DNA from: Branchiostoma floridae
Lineage: Eukaryota > Chordata > Leptocardii > Amphioxiformes > Branchiostomatidae
Direction of reading: 5' to 3'
NCBI RefSeq assembly: GCF_000003815.2
Contig: NC_049988.1
Coordinates: 14,252,400-14,316,399 of the forward strand
Length of the DNA stretch: 64,000 bases
Made by a program: the position numbers and the translations under genes. This document shows, in pieces, positions 1-14,000 of this stretch. Every line of letters starts with the position of its first letter. Position 1 is the first letter of the stretch. The notes below the pieces were generated by a model. The model was not told the DNA's origin. It searched no databases and saw only the letters and a program-made list of their open reading frames with translations.

Positions 1-42
1 AAAAAGCAGTTACTCAAGTAACTGGATATGACTTTGGAAAAG

Positions 43-142
43 NNNNNNNNNNNNNNNNNNNNNNNNNNNNNNNNNNNNNNNNNNNNNNNNNNNNNNNNNN
101 NNNNNNNNNNNNNNNNNNNNNNNNNNNNNNNNNNNNNNNNNN
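43..142. other. Assembly gap (100 N)
   Basis: A run of exactly 100 N, the usual placeholder for a gap of unknown size. Sequence to its left cannot be placed reliably relative to the rest. Confidence 0.97.
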
Positions 143-1636
143 ATACATGTATCACTACTTTTTCGTCATTTTCTTTCAATGTGTAACACATATTTTGTAG
201 CTGTCACTTCAGTTCAAAAGTTATTTAATCAACCTTTTTAAACAACTTAAAAATTGCTAATTCAAGCATGAAAACAGATTTAGATTACAACTTTTGTCTT
301 TGCTTACTGTTAAGGAAAGTAGTGGATATCACAAGAATAAATTGGACCTATTTATGACAAATTACTAGTAGTAGTCAATTACTAGTACTCCAGTCCAAAA
401 ATATGTACATGTATTTTATGGTTTATATTGACAAACATCTAATCCTATCCTTTGACTTTACTACGGTAATTTCATCAAGCATGAATCACCATTTCATGTG
501 CTACACATACATCTCTATACTTCATTTTGAATATCAAATGTACATTACTCTGTAAGACTTCTAGCAATATAGGACTGCAAAGACATTTCCAATTTAAGGA
601 AACAACAACCACAGGTTAGAACAACAACATCAACAACACCTGACATCAGTAAGTACATAGACCTAAGAAAGAAAGAAGTGTTTCCAATTACCTGGCTGAC
701 CCCTATCAAAAACCTGTGGACCCTAGCCTTTTCTTGGGGGTCAGCTTCTGGCAGGCGACATCAAATTTTGAATCCAATTCTAGTGTCTTAGTAATGAAAT
801 TCAACAAAATAGACTTAATTTATTTCAAACTCTGTTAACCGCGTATTACTATTGAACATTGTACTTCTTCGTTGTTCAGTTTATCAAATATACTTTAGCT
901 TGTATAATATATCTCTGTTTATCTACTACATGACGTTGAAAATACCCGTGCCTGATGCATCTCAGCTTTACATTGCTGAAATGTATTTTTGGGATCACTT
1001 TGGCCATACTCTAAGAATTAAGGAAAAAAAGAAAATCCCTGCTGTATTTCAGAAAACACAACATTTCTTCCCCTAGGCTTTAGGAATTACTCAAAATGCA
1101 GAATACAAGTTGTTCCAAGTTGTAGGTAAGTAGATCTATTTATTGAATATACTAATAACTGATAAATTACACAAAGCATTGATATTTCAAGGATCGAAAT
1201 ACCTGGTTGAATAGTCTCAAACTATGACAGTATACTGCGCTACCTAGTCTGCAAGTGGCCTCTACTGCTGTGTGCAGCAAGGATCAAAGTCATTGTTGCA
1301 ACACCAGGTCAAGCTTTGCTTAAAGAATGTAATATTGAGCTACCATATGAATACTGTTTTTCCAATTGTCAGATCTTTGTTTTGAGTTTTGTTTTTATTA
1401 AATCCACATTCACTTATTTCCAGCCATCCAACTTTGTTGTGCACTCAAGCACATTTTCTCCTCTCTTTTAATTAAGTAAGATGCACTGAAGATTTAACAA
1501 AATATTGAAGTATATACGAAAAGTGCTAATGATTTTTGAGTATCTTATTTATATACATATACATGTTGTATTAGAGGGTGCCCAAGGGTATCAAAAGAGG
1601 TATGATAAATGTATATTTTGGATGGAAAATGAAACA
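143..1636. other. AT-rich flank, no gene seen
   Basis: AT-rich sequence 3' of the left GTPase-kinase gene. The short open frames here have no recognisable motif and no convincing splice sites. I see no repeat structure. Confidence 0.5.
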
Positions 1637-1642
1637 TTTATT
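1637..1642 (-). promoter_or_regulatory. Candidate polyadenylation signal (AATAAA on minus strand)
   Basis: TTTATT on the plus strand reads AATAAA on the minus strand about 40 nt after the stop codon of the left GTPase-kinase gene. Position and orientation fit a poly(A) signal. No cleavage site can be read from sequence alone. Confidence 0.5.
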
Positions 1643-1679
1643 GATGATACATGTTGGCTCTTAAGTTTTTGTATACATT

Positions 1680-2078
1680 TCACAGTTTCATTCTGGACAT
1701 CAGCTGCACGCAGTGACTTGCTGAAGGTCGAAACTTTGGATCCTTCCAACAATCTTTCATCAGGTCAACCCACCCACTGCAGGGGGGCAGAGTGTTTGGA
1801 ATTGGCAGTTTAATGGGAGGATTAATAGACCCCTGCAATGTGCTGGGATTAAACACTTTGCAAATGTACTCTTTATCCTCTGTCACAGAGGAACCATACC
1901 ACATCTCCAGCAGACAGAACCCCAGGCTGTAGATGTCTGCGCTGATATCATAGTGCTCCCGTCCATTGAACACCTCTGGTGCTGCATACAGTGGTGTTCC
2001 TACCATTGTACCTGTCACCTCATCCAACCTCTTTGCAAGGCCCATGTCTGCAATCTTCACCACACCCTCCTCTGTAAC
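1680..2078 (-). CDS. Left paralogue exon 10: kinase C-lobe and stop
   Basis: Starts after a TTTATGCAG acceptor in phase 0. Encodes VTEEGVVKIADMGLAK (DMG replaces DFG), then GTPLYAAPEV (APE motif), DIYSLGFCLLEMW (helix F), a CW...RPSA helix-H/I region, and ends at TGA. It is 399 nt, exactly the length of the last coding exon of the right paralogue. Confidence 0.9.
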   Translation of the reverse strand, partial: VTEEGVVKIADMGLAKRLDEVTGTMVGTPLYAAPEVFNGREHYDISADIYSLGFCLLEMWYGSSVTEDKEYICKVFNPSTLQGSINPPIKLPIPNTLPPCSGWVDLMKDCWKDPKFRPSASHCVQLMSRMKL

Positions 2079-5000
2079 CTGCATAAATGACAAATCATCA
2101 GTGTCACTAAGCATGTTGAACCAGCCATGCTTTGCAGCTTGGCCAGGGGTGTGGGGGTGAGGAGGAGCTGCTGGTGGTGGTGGGGATTTGTTAATTGCAT
2201 TAACTAATCTTTTTTTTTGACAGGTAAGTTGTGAAATGAGTATGCACGAATTTATAGAAAACTTTTGAATACTGACTTTTGCAACTTTACACTAGAGCTG
2301 AGGTGTTGCTTCTGCAGTGTGAACAAGGAATGTACCAACCTGATGAAACTAGTGATGGATTTCCTTCTCTGCTTTGATTGAAGTGTCTCAATGTTACATA
2401 TATCACCATAGAAGTATTTCACAACATTTCTTTCTTCCAGAGGGTCATTGTGTGTACAGTGTGTCCTAGTAATCTTAAACTAGGTATCATCTTGATAACC
2501 CTTAAACCCTTTAATTTACCACTTACAATGTACATGCAAACCACCAGCTGGTGCTTATTGTTGAGAACTACTGTCATTTTCCATCAAATAAGTACCTCTC
2601 AAATAGTGGCCATACAAAAAATAATCTGAGCAACAGGTTTCTTAAGCTGTAGCGTAAAGTGTATGCGTAGAATATTACATAAGCTATGTTGGCAGTTGGT
2701 GTGTTCACCTAAGTTTTGTACAAAATGATTTAAATGCTTGTACAAAGTAAAACAATAGGCTGCTTTAGCAAAGAGCAAGCTAAGTTCCTACCAAGACATT
2801 CTCCAGTTTGAGGTCCCTGTGCATGTACCCCTTCTCGTGTATAGCCTTCAGTCCCAGACACAGCTGCGAGGCCAGGTCTTTAACCGTGTTGAAGCCCTCC
2901 TTCATCTTAGCCTCGTCATCAGGCCACCATGCAGGGGTTTGCTCTTTGTGACTATTCAGCCTGGATGTGGAGAACAAGTCACATAAGTGTTTGTTTTGGA
3001 ATGTATTCAAATCATGTTCACCAATCACAGCAAACTTTGGTCTCAACGACCACTCAATGTCCTGAGGAAGAATGGTTGTTTAAAGGTGGTGGTTGCTCCA
3101 GACAAATGGGTATTTAGTACTATGTAAATAAGGACTGTGGCTTATGACTGGCGGTGGTAAGCTGAACCAGTTGTTCGAACACCCAGGTTTGATTGTAGCA
3201 TACTTGCCATGAAGGAAATACTATGTATATGGAATTTCAGGGCAAAATAGTTCATAGAAAAATGAGTGGCAAACATACAGAGCACCTACCAATCATGTAG
3301 CGTGTATGGACAGAACTCCATGAGGACACCAAGACGCAAGCCACAGGACTCCAAATGAGGTGCTTTGGCCAGTCCATAGTAGTCAACAATGTGTGGATCT
3401 TCCAGATATCTGATAAAAACATAAAAGGCCATCTGTGATCCGGCATGATGGAGACTTTGTTTGAGAAGTAATTTGCTCCGACTAATGGAACACAACCAAA
3501 GAAAGATGGCAATTCAGAGAACCAATGAATGCTAAGATAACAGATGATTTTGGAATATATGTCTGGGTAATTTGGAATTCTCCTAGTAGAGATTAGAATT
3601 CCAATTTCCCATTGGGGAGATTTGAATTCTAACAGGACAACCTTTCATTCTACCAGGAGCAATCCAGATTGGATGAAATTGGTTGGGAAAATAGACTGAA
3701 TGATTTCACAGTTTTTACTTGAAACAGTTACTTTATTTATGCTGTTAATTTCTTCATTTGGAACTGGCCTGGGAGAGGGAAATGAGCTCTCATGTATCAA
3801 GTCACTAACTTAAAATAATTGTGTGCAAATGTCGCTGATTTACACATAGGTGACATTTGCATACGACCATTATGAGTAAGTGACTCAATATTCTCAACTG
3901 TTTTTCCAGTTAGCTATAACACACGCATAACATTTGCCAATATTACAAGGTTTGGGGAAGTGTGTACTACTTTACTTTAGTAGCAAACTAGCCTACATAC
4001 CTGAGGCACTCTTCTTCATCATGGAATTTGATCACATTCTTTTCAGTGATGGCTTCCTTTTCTATCTTCAGTGCTGCTTCCTTCAGACTTCCCTGGCTCT
4101 TGATCTGGACCTTGTAAACCTGCCCAAACCCTCCTGACCCGATCTTCCTTGGCATCGATGCCAAGAGATCGTCCAGGTTGTACTCTATCTGCCCTAGACG
4201 TCTCAGATTGAAGAACGCAAGCTTGCATTGAAGTGCCTTGCACTGTTCAAATTGTGGCTCATAAATTCCTCGTAGGTCGTTTTCCTTTCTATCCTCGTTT
4301 CTAAGAGCCTCAATCATTTGCCTGTCAGCCTTTTCTATCTTGGGAATGGCATGCTCTAGTTTTGTTAAGCATTCTCTGGGCTTTTGTAAGACATCATTTA
4401 TGTAGTCTTTCAACTTGTCTTTCTGACAGAAGTTGTCAACCGTCTCATTGGTGATGACTGTGATGTACCCCACTTTGTCTTCATTGTAAGCTTTCATGAA
4501 TTCCGTGTCACTGGCTCTTTTTGCTGCTCCTTTTGTCATGTTATCATGCACTGTCATCACTCCCCAAATGGGAAGGCCAACAAGAACACCAATAACAAGG
4601 CCAACTGGTACCCATAGCGGTGCACTGAAACCCAAGATCATCTTTTCCCAAACGTTAAAATCTTCATCGCCACTTCTTGTGTTTTGGGATAAGGCAGCAT
4701 GTGTGAAAGGCAGATCGGCATTCAGGGCTTGGTCTATCTCTTGATCATGTATCTTTTCAATAAGATTGAGGCGATCTTTGAAATCCGTGATAAGATCAGC
4801 TTCAATCTTACAAAAGTACTGTTGATCTCGTTGATAAGAGAACCATCTTCGGATAGCACCCTCTATGTGAAGTCGCACAAGCCTTGCTGCCTGATCCAGG
4901 AGAGAATCATGTGTCTTAATGGATCTAAGACTTGGAACTTCTTTCAGTACACCTTTTACAATGATGGCCCTCGTCTTGTCACTTTGAAGATGTGTCTTCA

Positions 5001-8000
5001 AGAGCTGTACTGCATCGGTTGTCGCCCTTAGAAGTTTACTGGTAAGTTCCTCGATAACATTATCTGTGATCTTTTTGTAATCCTCCAGCCGTTTCCACAC
5101 CTGATCAGCTGTTTTGTGCCGTTCCTCCTGGCTTCTCATGGCATTTTTCAGTTTTATTTGGATGTCTTTGGTTGATTCATTGACAAGTGTCCAAATCGAT
5201 CTAAGATGAAAAACAAACATGAACAAATTCTCATTAACTATCATATATAGATCTTGACAGGAAAGTGAAAGGACAATAGGGTAAGACACACCTGTACTGA
5301 AGGAAGAGCTTATGCCTGAGACCCTGCTGTAAAAGGGAATCAATTCCATCCAGTAGGTTGTCAAGATCGTCAGTCACGTATCCAGCTCTTTGTGCCTTAG
5401 AAAGAAATAATGCAATTAAAATCAAAGGCTGTATTTACAAGTTACGAAGTAAGTAAACTTTGTATCATGCATTCCTTTCGCCCATAATCATTCAACCAAC
5501 AATGAATAATCTTTCATACATCACGTGCTGAGAGACAAAACAGTTGGGAATCATCCAGCGGTGACATGTCCTGCTTCAGTTTGGTCAAGATGTCTCGCTT
5601 GACTTCTGCTTTCTCATGGTCTGGCACCTGATCCCACTTGTTGCACACAAAGATCGCAGCTTTGGGGTCAAAGAGGTGTAGGTCATTTCGGCCGCTTTCC
5701 TTCCACAGTTTCAAAAGCTTGAGGATCTAGACAAGGGTAGACAAGTGCATATGTTATGTTCATCATTAAGAAATTGTAAACCCCATATGGTAATGAAGAG
5801 GATACTACAGAGGAAATATTCTTCTGTCATTGCCTCCCTTAAAATTGGTACGGCCACACGAATTTGATGGCCTCGTTCTTTTAAAACAAACGGAGCAAGT
5901 GACCCCCCCCCCCGGAAGAAATATCAAACAACCGCATTCCACAGTAACAAAGTAATGGGGTAGTTGAAATGGTAATTGATCAGTTGATAATGTCTTTGTA
6001 AGATGTTTGGTGACACAAATGAATGTTGTTGTGCTGCAATTCATTTTAATCTTTTCAACTAAAACCATATTTTCTTGTAAATACCTAAATTGATTTTGAC
6101 CAGTAGTTTTGATGAATAACAAATTTTATCACAACTGTAAAATTTTACAACTTTACACAAAGCATTTCACACATTTGTAGTATCGATCGGGTTGAGAGGC
6201 AGTGTAATAAATGGTTTAAAAAAGTAGTAAATTAAAAAAAAATCTTTTCATTGGGGGTTGTGGCCCTGTATTTTTTTTCAGATATGGGAAAAATATGACT
6301 TTTGATGCTGAAAGAAACGAATTGTGCAGCGTGACTATAGTTTCTTTCAAATTTGTCTACCGACCCTATCTTTATTAACTCCACCAGCATTAGCACTGTT
6401 GATGACATATATGAAGGCGTGGGCTTTAGACAGGTACTTGCTGACATGTTCGTCCATCTCATCGCTCTCTCCCACACCGGGACTGTCCACAATGAAGATG
6501 CCACCCTTTGGAGAAAATGGAAAATTGTTTTTGAGCTTTAAAGTATATGTACAATAGTACTGAAATGTAATTACAGTTTCTAAATGCAAGATTTGTATAC
6601 CTTAGATCAAACATTAAATGCGTAACATTGCATTGATTTAGTAGAAAGCTATGTGGTTACGTTCACAAAGCACTGTAAAAGTTAACGTTGTTGTCATGCG
6701 TAAACAGAGACTACGATCTTACTCATCTATTGTACAGTAACAGACCAACTTGTTAAACTTGCATATTACACTATGTCAATACGCCATTTATGTTCACATT
6801 TCTATACTATATTTGTATGCAGTTATAGAACTTAGACGAGTATCGATATATCATTGTATTGATTGACTTGTTACTGTTGCCTTACAATTGTACCATGTAC
6901 AAATGTTGTGCAATAAAGTTAATTCATTCATTCTTTACCTCAAGCAATGGCAATGGCCAATATATTTCCACTTTGGTACATTTTGCTGCTGTCTCTCTTG
7001 ATTCTCCTTTTTGGTGGACGTATTGGGAAAGTTTCTCAAGATTTTCTTTTGCCGGCCCATTCAGAAGTAAGTTTAAGGTCGTCTCTCCAGTGGTGGGGTC
7101 ATTTAGATGGATGACTGCTTTCTTGTCCTTGCCGTACTTGATCTCACAGATCACTGATGTGGCACTGAGGTGCGCTGTTGGAAGGATTTCTTCTCCAAGC
7201 AGGACGTTTATGAGGGTACTTTTCCCAGATGATGTTTCTCCTAAATTACAAAAGTCATTTTTGCTAAGATCAGATTACATTGCATTTGGCAGATTACATT
7301 GCATAGTTAACCACCGTGCGTGCTGTCTACGTGCAAAAACGTGGACAATCTTTTTAGGGTCTTTTAGGGTCTGTAAGTGCGGTAAGTACCGCCTCCGTAC
7401 GAAATCGTACGGAATCTAACGGATTTGGGACCACGCAGACACGCCGTTGCACGCAGACACACAGCTAGAGACACACACACACACACAGACACATAGACAA
7501 CACGCAATTGCACGCACGGCGGGTTATGCCCTTAGCTTAAAAGTACGTGTTTTTTCCGTACGTTTTTTTGGGGAGGCCACGTCAAAAGCAAACGCCCCAG
7601 ATGTGTACAATAATGAATGGACTGATTGCCAAGTAGCATCCTGTTTTTCCCAGTTCCATAACAAATGATAGATTATAATTCTAACAAGCATACCTGCAAC
7701 AAGTATTGGGCAGTCGTCTTTGGAGAGATGGTCCCAACACCTTTCCAAGATGTCATCAACATTTCCGTATTTGGTGTCCAGGTGTTTGCGTATGTGACGT
7801 TCTAGTGTACTGATCAGTTTTTTTGTAGAATCACACAGACAAAGGAGTTCTTGTCGACTTTCTTTGTAACGTCGTAAAACGTCCTTCATTATATTTGCAG
7901 CCTAGTGGGAAGCAAGTAATCAAACAATAAAAACCAATCCGGAGGTACTATGATATTGGTATTCTTTTGTTATAATATGTATCATTTATCTGTCCTGATT

Positions 8001-11000
8001 AGAGTATCATACAGCCCGATTATCTTTGATCAGTTAGATTACATGAAATATCTTCATCGTTTTTCAAACCTGTTAAAAAGTTTTTGATTTCATTTGGTAT
8101 GAGGGTCTATTATCTTAATTTCTATCAAAATGTGACTGAATCCATAGTTTTTGACATACACAACGTAAGGGGGTATCTCACTGGACTACGGTTTTAATTG
8201 TTAGAAATTCTCCATTTCAGGCGGCGTATTGGAGTTCGTTGTCGCTGGTTTCCGGCGCATTGGCGTGCACGTGACGATTCTGTGATTTTAAGAGGAAAGT
8301 GGCTTTCTGTTCGTCTGTGAATATGGGGAAGCTATGGTATGTCACTGTGACCTGTCTAAACAAACTGATTCTTACGGTTTGATTAAATGAACACTTGGAA
8401 ATATGTGTTTCGTCCCCCGCTGCTTTAGATGCACAGTATTTACAAATTCGAACTTTCGCACACTGGTAATCTCTTGTATCCCTTTCTACTTCAAGAGGAT
8501 GAGCGCTAATTTTGACTTTACTAATTGCAGAGCGCAGCTCAAAATGAAAAAAAAAGGTTCCAAGTACTTCTCCCTAGCGTACACAGTTTTACCAGTATCT
8601 ATACTTACATTATGCAGAAACGCCTGGATATAAATATAGGTAATTCTGGTCCTTATCAGGCTACAGAGTGGCTCAGGGTCACAGAGTGAGTTATCGGAGT
8701 ACCAGAGAGTGGGTACTTAGTAGAATCTATTTGTGTTAATTCTTCACAAGTCGGACAGAAATGTCGACGTCAAGTAGAAGTCTGTCTAATTTGGATCTAA
8801 ACTCGGCACAAAAAGTTTGGAATATCAACTTTGGCTGATCATATTTCTGTTGTTTCTGCATCAATTGCAATGTGTTATATATCAATAGAAAGTGTGATTT
8901 TCTTTGACAAGGTATCAAACTCTTTATGGTCATTCGTGGAACGAGCACCAGGCCTGCTTACGAGGGACGTGCAATAAGTAATGCCCCTGATCCACTTCCA
9001 GTCGTCTGATCTAAATGAAATTTTGTATGTGTAATGATTCATATCTATATGGGTTATGTTGCAAAAAACAGCTCTGAACTAATTGTGGTTTCTGATTTAC
9101 TGGTGTTTGAACTGAGTCAGGTGCGAAATGGACCAGGTGTGAAACGGAACCAGTTGAGTGTCGCGCAGTGATCCGGTTTTTGTATTTGAAAGGACGCACA
9201 CCAAAGAAGACTTTTGATGAAATGAATGAAACTTATGGTGATGATGCCCCATCATATGACCTTGTAAAACGCTGGCATCCTGAATTCAAACGTGGCCGGA
9301 AGTCTGTGGAAACAGCTCCCAGACCTGGTCGTCCCTCTTCTGCCATTGATGAGGCATCTGTTGGAGGACCAACCTGGGGTGTCCTACAAAAACGGTGTAC
9401 AGAGCTGCATCAAACGATGGGAGAAATGCATAACTCTGGGTGATTCCTATGAAGAGAATGACTAATATCTGTGCCAAGTTTCATTAATCTCCTGCTATGG
9501 GAAATGGGCCAGGGGCATTACTTATTGCACGCCCATCGTACGTCAATGGGGCGCGAAAAAAAGTGCCCAAATTCCCCTTATTGTGTTCAACAGTGTATCA
9601 TACTGTTGGTATGGATGCGGGTGTCAAGGGTTCAATCTTTCCTTTTTTCACGTAATCTTTGGTCTACAGAACATCCAAGTTTATCTTTAACATTTGAGTA
9701 GAGTATATGTGTCCCTTTGGGCTGTTCGATGACCGAATCAAGGTGCGGAGGCGGCAAGGAGAATGTCACGCTGCCTGTCGCACGGATAGAGCGTATAGCG
9801 CTTGGTGAAGGCAGTGTCATGGTGTAGTGTATGTAAGGCTGCCACATGAAAACCAAGGTTCCCTATCATTCCAGACAACCTCAATACTGTGAGATACAGG
9901 GACACCATTCTCCATTCAGTCGCAATGTCTTACCCCTTCATTTTGGGGCCGAATGACATTCGGCAAGATTACACCGCCCGTCCACGTACAAAGTCTGCAA
10001 TGGTCCTTGCTCTGTGTGGACGGCATTGTAGTCTAACACTTGCACAATTGCATTTGGTCCCATACACACTCTGACGATCGAGGTATAACATTGCGACTGA
10101 ATGGAGAATGTTGTCCCTGTATCTCACAGTATTGAGGTTGTCTGGAATGATAGGGAACCTTGGTTTTCCTGTGGCAGCCTTACATACACTACACCATGAT
10201 ATTGCATCCACCAAGCGCAACACGCTGTTACGCTCTATCCGTGCGACAGGCAGCGTGGCATTCTCCTTGCCGCCTCCGCACCTTGGTTAGGCCATCCAAC
10301 AGCCAAAAGGGCACATATACTCTACTAAAATATTAAAGATAACTTGGATGTTCTGTATACCAAAGATTACGTGAAAAAAGAATAGATTGATCCTTTGACA
10401 CCCGCACCCATACTAACAATTTGATAGTCTTTTTTACCGCACTCAACTCAGTTATGGAACTCTCTTGATTCTAGTGTTCGTTTGTTGAGCGCTACTCGTT
10501 TTAAAAGGTATTTGGTCAAATCTGTTCGCCCTGTTGCTGTACCATATTTTAATTCAGGACCGAGATACACCTGCGCTTTGCTCACACGTCTTCGCATCGG
10601 CACCTGCAGCTTAAACCACAGTCTGTTCATTCGTAACTCAGTTGCGAGTCCTGCTTGCAGCTGTGGATGCCGATGCGAAAGCATTCCTCATTATCTGCTT
10701 CACTGTCCTAATTATGTTCAACAACGTACACTCCTCTTAAACAGACTTGAAAACCTGAATATTCCTATGTTAGATTTAAATTCGTTATCTGATAGTTCTT
10801 TTGTTTATCTGCTACTTAAAGGATCGGCTTTACTGACATCTGATATAAATTCCCAAATTCTCTCCATAACTCAATCATATTTATCCGAAACAAAACGATT
10901 TTAAAATTGCTTTTTGACTATCCTTATCATTTACTATTGGTAACATAAGTTTATCCGTCCGTTTCTTTTCAGAATTAGGCGTTCCCGTACCCGTTTAATC

Positions 11001-14000
11001 TTTTTTGTCCTATGTTGTGTTGTTATTTTGTCTAGTGGTGTCTTTAATATGTTTTGTACTGTATTATCATATAGCCAGGGGACGTGGGCCAATCAGAAGG
11101 CCCCATTTCATGCTAGTCATGACGCCGTAACAGCCGTGCATTAAATTTTTGATTATTGCACGTGTGCATTAATGACTTTTGAAAGTTTGAACCAATCAGA
11201 AGGACAAACAGGACGCTGGCCAATCAAAATGAGATATCCAGGAAGCGTCCATCTTCCAAGATAAGTACTGGCATGGCAGGGGGGATGGCTCCCTCTATTA
11301 ACATCGGTAGTGTGTGTTTCTTTGTTCAAAGAAAACATTTGCCGTCTTAAAACAACATTGAATTACCTATAATATTCAAGACATTAAAATCTATTTCAAG
11401 TCATGTTCAATTTAAACTGCAAATGGAAAATTATTTGCACCCCCGCCCATTCAAGTTCAGACGACAATAACACCACGGTCCGCCATTGAGTAGCGACAAG
11501 GAGCTTTTAAAGCTCCTTGGTAGCGGTCATGGCGCTGGAGGACCAAAATGCTACCTTTCTTCGGAGAAGACGTGTCTGAGTTCGTAGTGAACGAGATTCT
11601 CAAGAGCTGCGAAGCACAGGGATCCCAGAATGCCACAGGAAAGCCGGCAGAGATTTAGCGCCTGATACGAACGAACTCAACAAACTGCAGAATGGGCGAG
11701 TGGAGAAATACGGAGTGTGCAACAGTTTGTAACATAATTAATCGACTTTGTTCTTATTTCAAGCCTTGGAACAGAAATACATTTCACGTACAAGTTTTAT
11801 GTTGTTCAAATTCACTGTTCAAATTTATGCACTGAATAAAAGATTATGTTTTATAAAGGAATTTGTCGCTCCTACCCGACCGGAAACTCTTCTCTTCTCT
11901 ACTCTACTCTACTCTACTCTACTCTACTCTACTCTTAAATGGGTCAGTGTGGGTAGGCTATATGATAATAGCGCTAATGACCCGCCTGTTCCTCGGTATA
12001 TATGGTGTCATAACGCCTGGTCCTTTGCTATAACCACCGAATAAAACCACCGAGTGAGCGAAGCAAGAGGTACATTGACAAAACTGCCATAATGGATTAT
12101 TCTAATTAATTATGCAAATGATCCTATTTTGCATAATTTGTACTTCATTTTGTACATCTCTGTATAAGTTACGTACATATTGAAAAAAATCCTTTCTTTA
12201 GCTATCCACCTCGGAATTTTCCTACAAAAAATGGTAGTTGCTATTCAAAAACTAGCCGCTAGGGGGTCCAAACTTATGTCACTTCTTTCCGAGCACAAAA
12301 GCTATCTAACTCCCATAAATTGTGATCATAGCTTGTTCAGAACACGAGATATTGGACCAGGAAGTTCCGCTGCAGTATCAAGGGAAGCCGCTAGGTGGTC
12401 CAAAATCTAATCGTTTCCATTTTATGCCACACCCTAGCAACACATTAAGTATGAAACCAATGCATCCAGCCATTCTTGAGTTACCTTGTTGACCAACAGA
12501 CAGACAGGCAACCGCTAGTGAAAATATATAACCTCCATTTCATTTTATGAAGGTAATATCAATGACAAATGGGCTGTGCCTTGTACCAATGTTTTTCCTA
12601 AAACCGGCCTGGTTGGGTGAGATTAGTTTGTATTCGTCTAAGAACTCTGTAAGGCGCGTAATCAAAATAGAAGTGAATAGTTTAACAACTCGTCACTGCG
12701 ATTCCCCTATAGTTATTGGGGTCATCTTTTGCACCGCCTTTATGCAATGCCACAATGTGCACCATTCGTGGGGAAAGAACACTACAAACAGGAACAGATT
12801 AAAACGTTGGGCTAATGGTTCTTATGTTTGACTGATATGATGTTAGCATATAGCCAGGCGCCGCGGACCAATCAGAAGGCCCCGTTCCACGTTGGTTATG
12901 ACGCCGTAACACAAAGATTCCAGCCAAGCCGGTGTGCATCGCTCTTCTGATTGGTCAGAATGAAGCGACACTGGCACCAGTGTCGATGCAAATCGACACC
13001 GGTGCTTCGCTCACTCGGCGGTTTTATTCGGTGGTTATAGCAAAGGACCAGGCGTAATAACACCATATACACCTCGGGGCGGGTCAGTAACCCTTAATTA
13101 ATGACTTGGGTTATGGGGAAATGGAGCCTTCTAATTGGTCGACGTCGCCTGGCTATATGATAATATCTTTCAATACTGCGCATGCAGATCTCTTTTTATA
13201 TTTCAGCCATAGCACAGTTATGGTGAAATATATATTGTATTCGTAATGTTTATTTCTTCTTCTTTCTTCTTCTCCTAATCTACAAAGCACGTCATCTCCG
13301 TCGTTCTTGGACCGAATAACTTGAAATTTGGCACAAGAGTAGAGTGGGCCCCAAGGCGTTTTTTGTCATCGTTTTTTTTTCATATCTGCCTTTGAAATGA
13401 TTTTATTGAGTTTTTGGGGAAATTTTTAGACCAAAACGGTATATTTTGGTGCCCTGTACCCTGGTATTACAATTGAATTACCTGAAATTTGGTATAGATA
13501 GGCATTAGATACTTGGTAAAATGATCCAAGTAAATTTTTTTGAAAGTTTGAAATGATTAATGTCACCTTCGCCCGGTTTAAAATCGTAGTTTGCGAGGAT
13601 TTGGAGTTCATGACAGGGTCATTTGGCGGTAGCGGAAGGTACGCGTGTGTTGAACGTTAGAATACAAGTCTTTGTCCGTGAATTTACCAACATTCCGCGT
13701 GGCAATATCAATAATTTTCTGTACATTTGACTTTGGCAGGGTTAGTTGAGACAATCGATAAAATGCCACTTGGCTAGAAATAGCGGGAAAATTGGCGTTT
13801 GTGCGTTTAGGTTTGATAACGGGGGCCGCCCTAAGATGGTTCCCGTCGTAAGATGGCACGGATTTTTTGCTGATCTAATTATCCATAAGTACACCGTGTT
13901 TGTTGTCACCGACTGTGCTGATTACAAAGGTAAATAAACCAAGTCCATGCACACAGCTTTAATTTGCATTCCAAGTATACTTTAACTTATTTACTTCATG

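Noticed and set aside
2780-3046. Longer version of left exon 9 starting upstream of 2960
   Set aside because: The upstream AG at about 3061 gives the wrong phase after exon 8 (an in-frame stop follows). The AG at 2961 has a better polypyrimidine tract and restores the frame.
4496-5031. Plus-strand frames of 82 and 110 residues
   Set aside because: They are antisense shadows of left exon 7, which has strong coding evidence on the minus strand.
9168-9443. A SETMAR-like host gene
   Set aside because: The match is to the mariner transposase HTH only, enclosed by terminal inverted repeats and TA duplications. No SET domain nearby.
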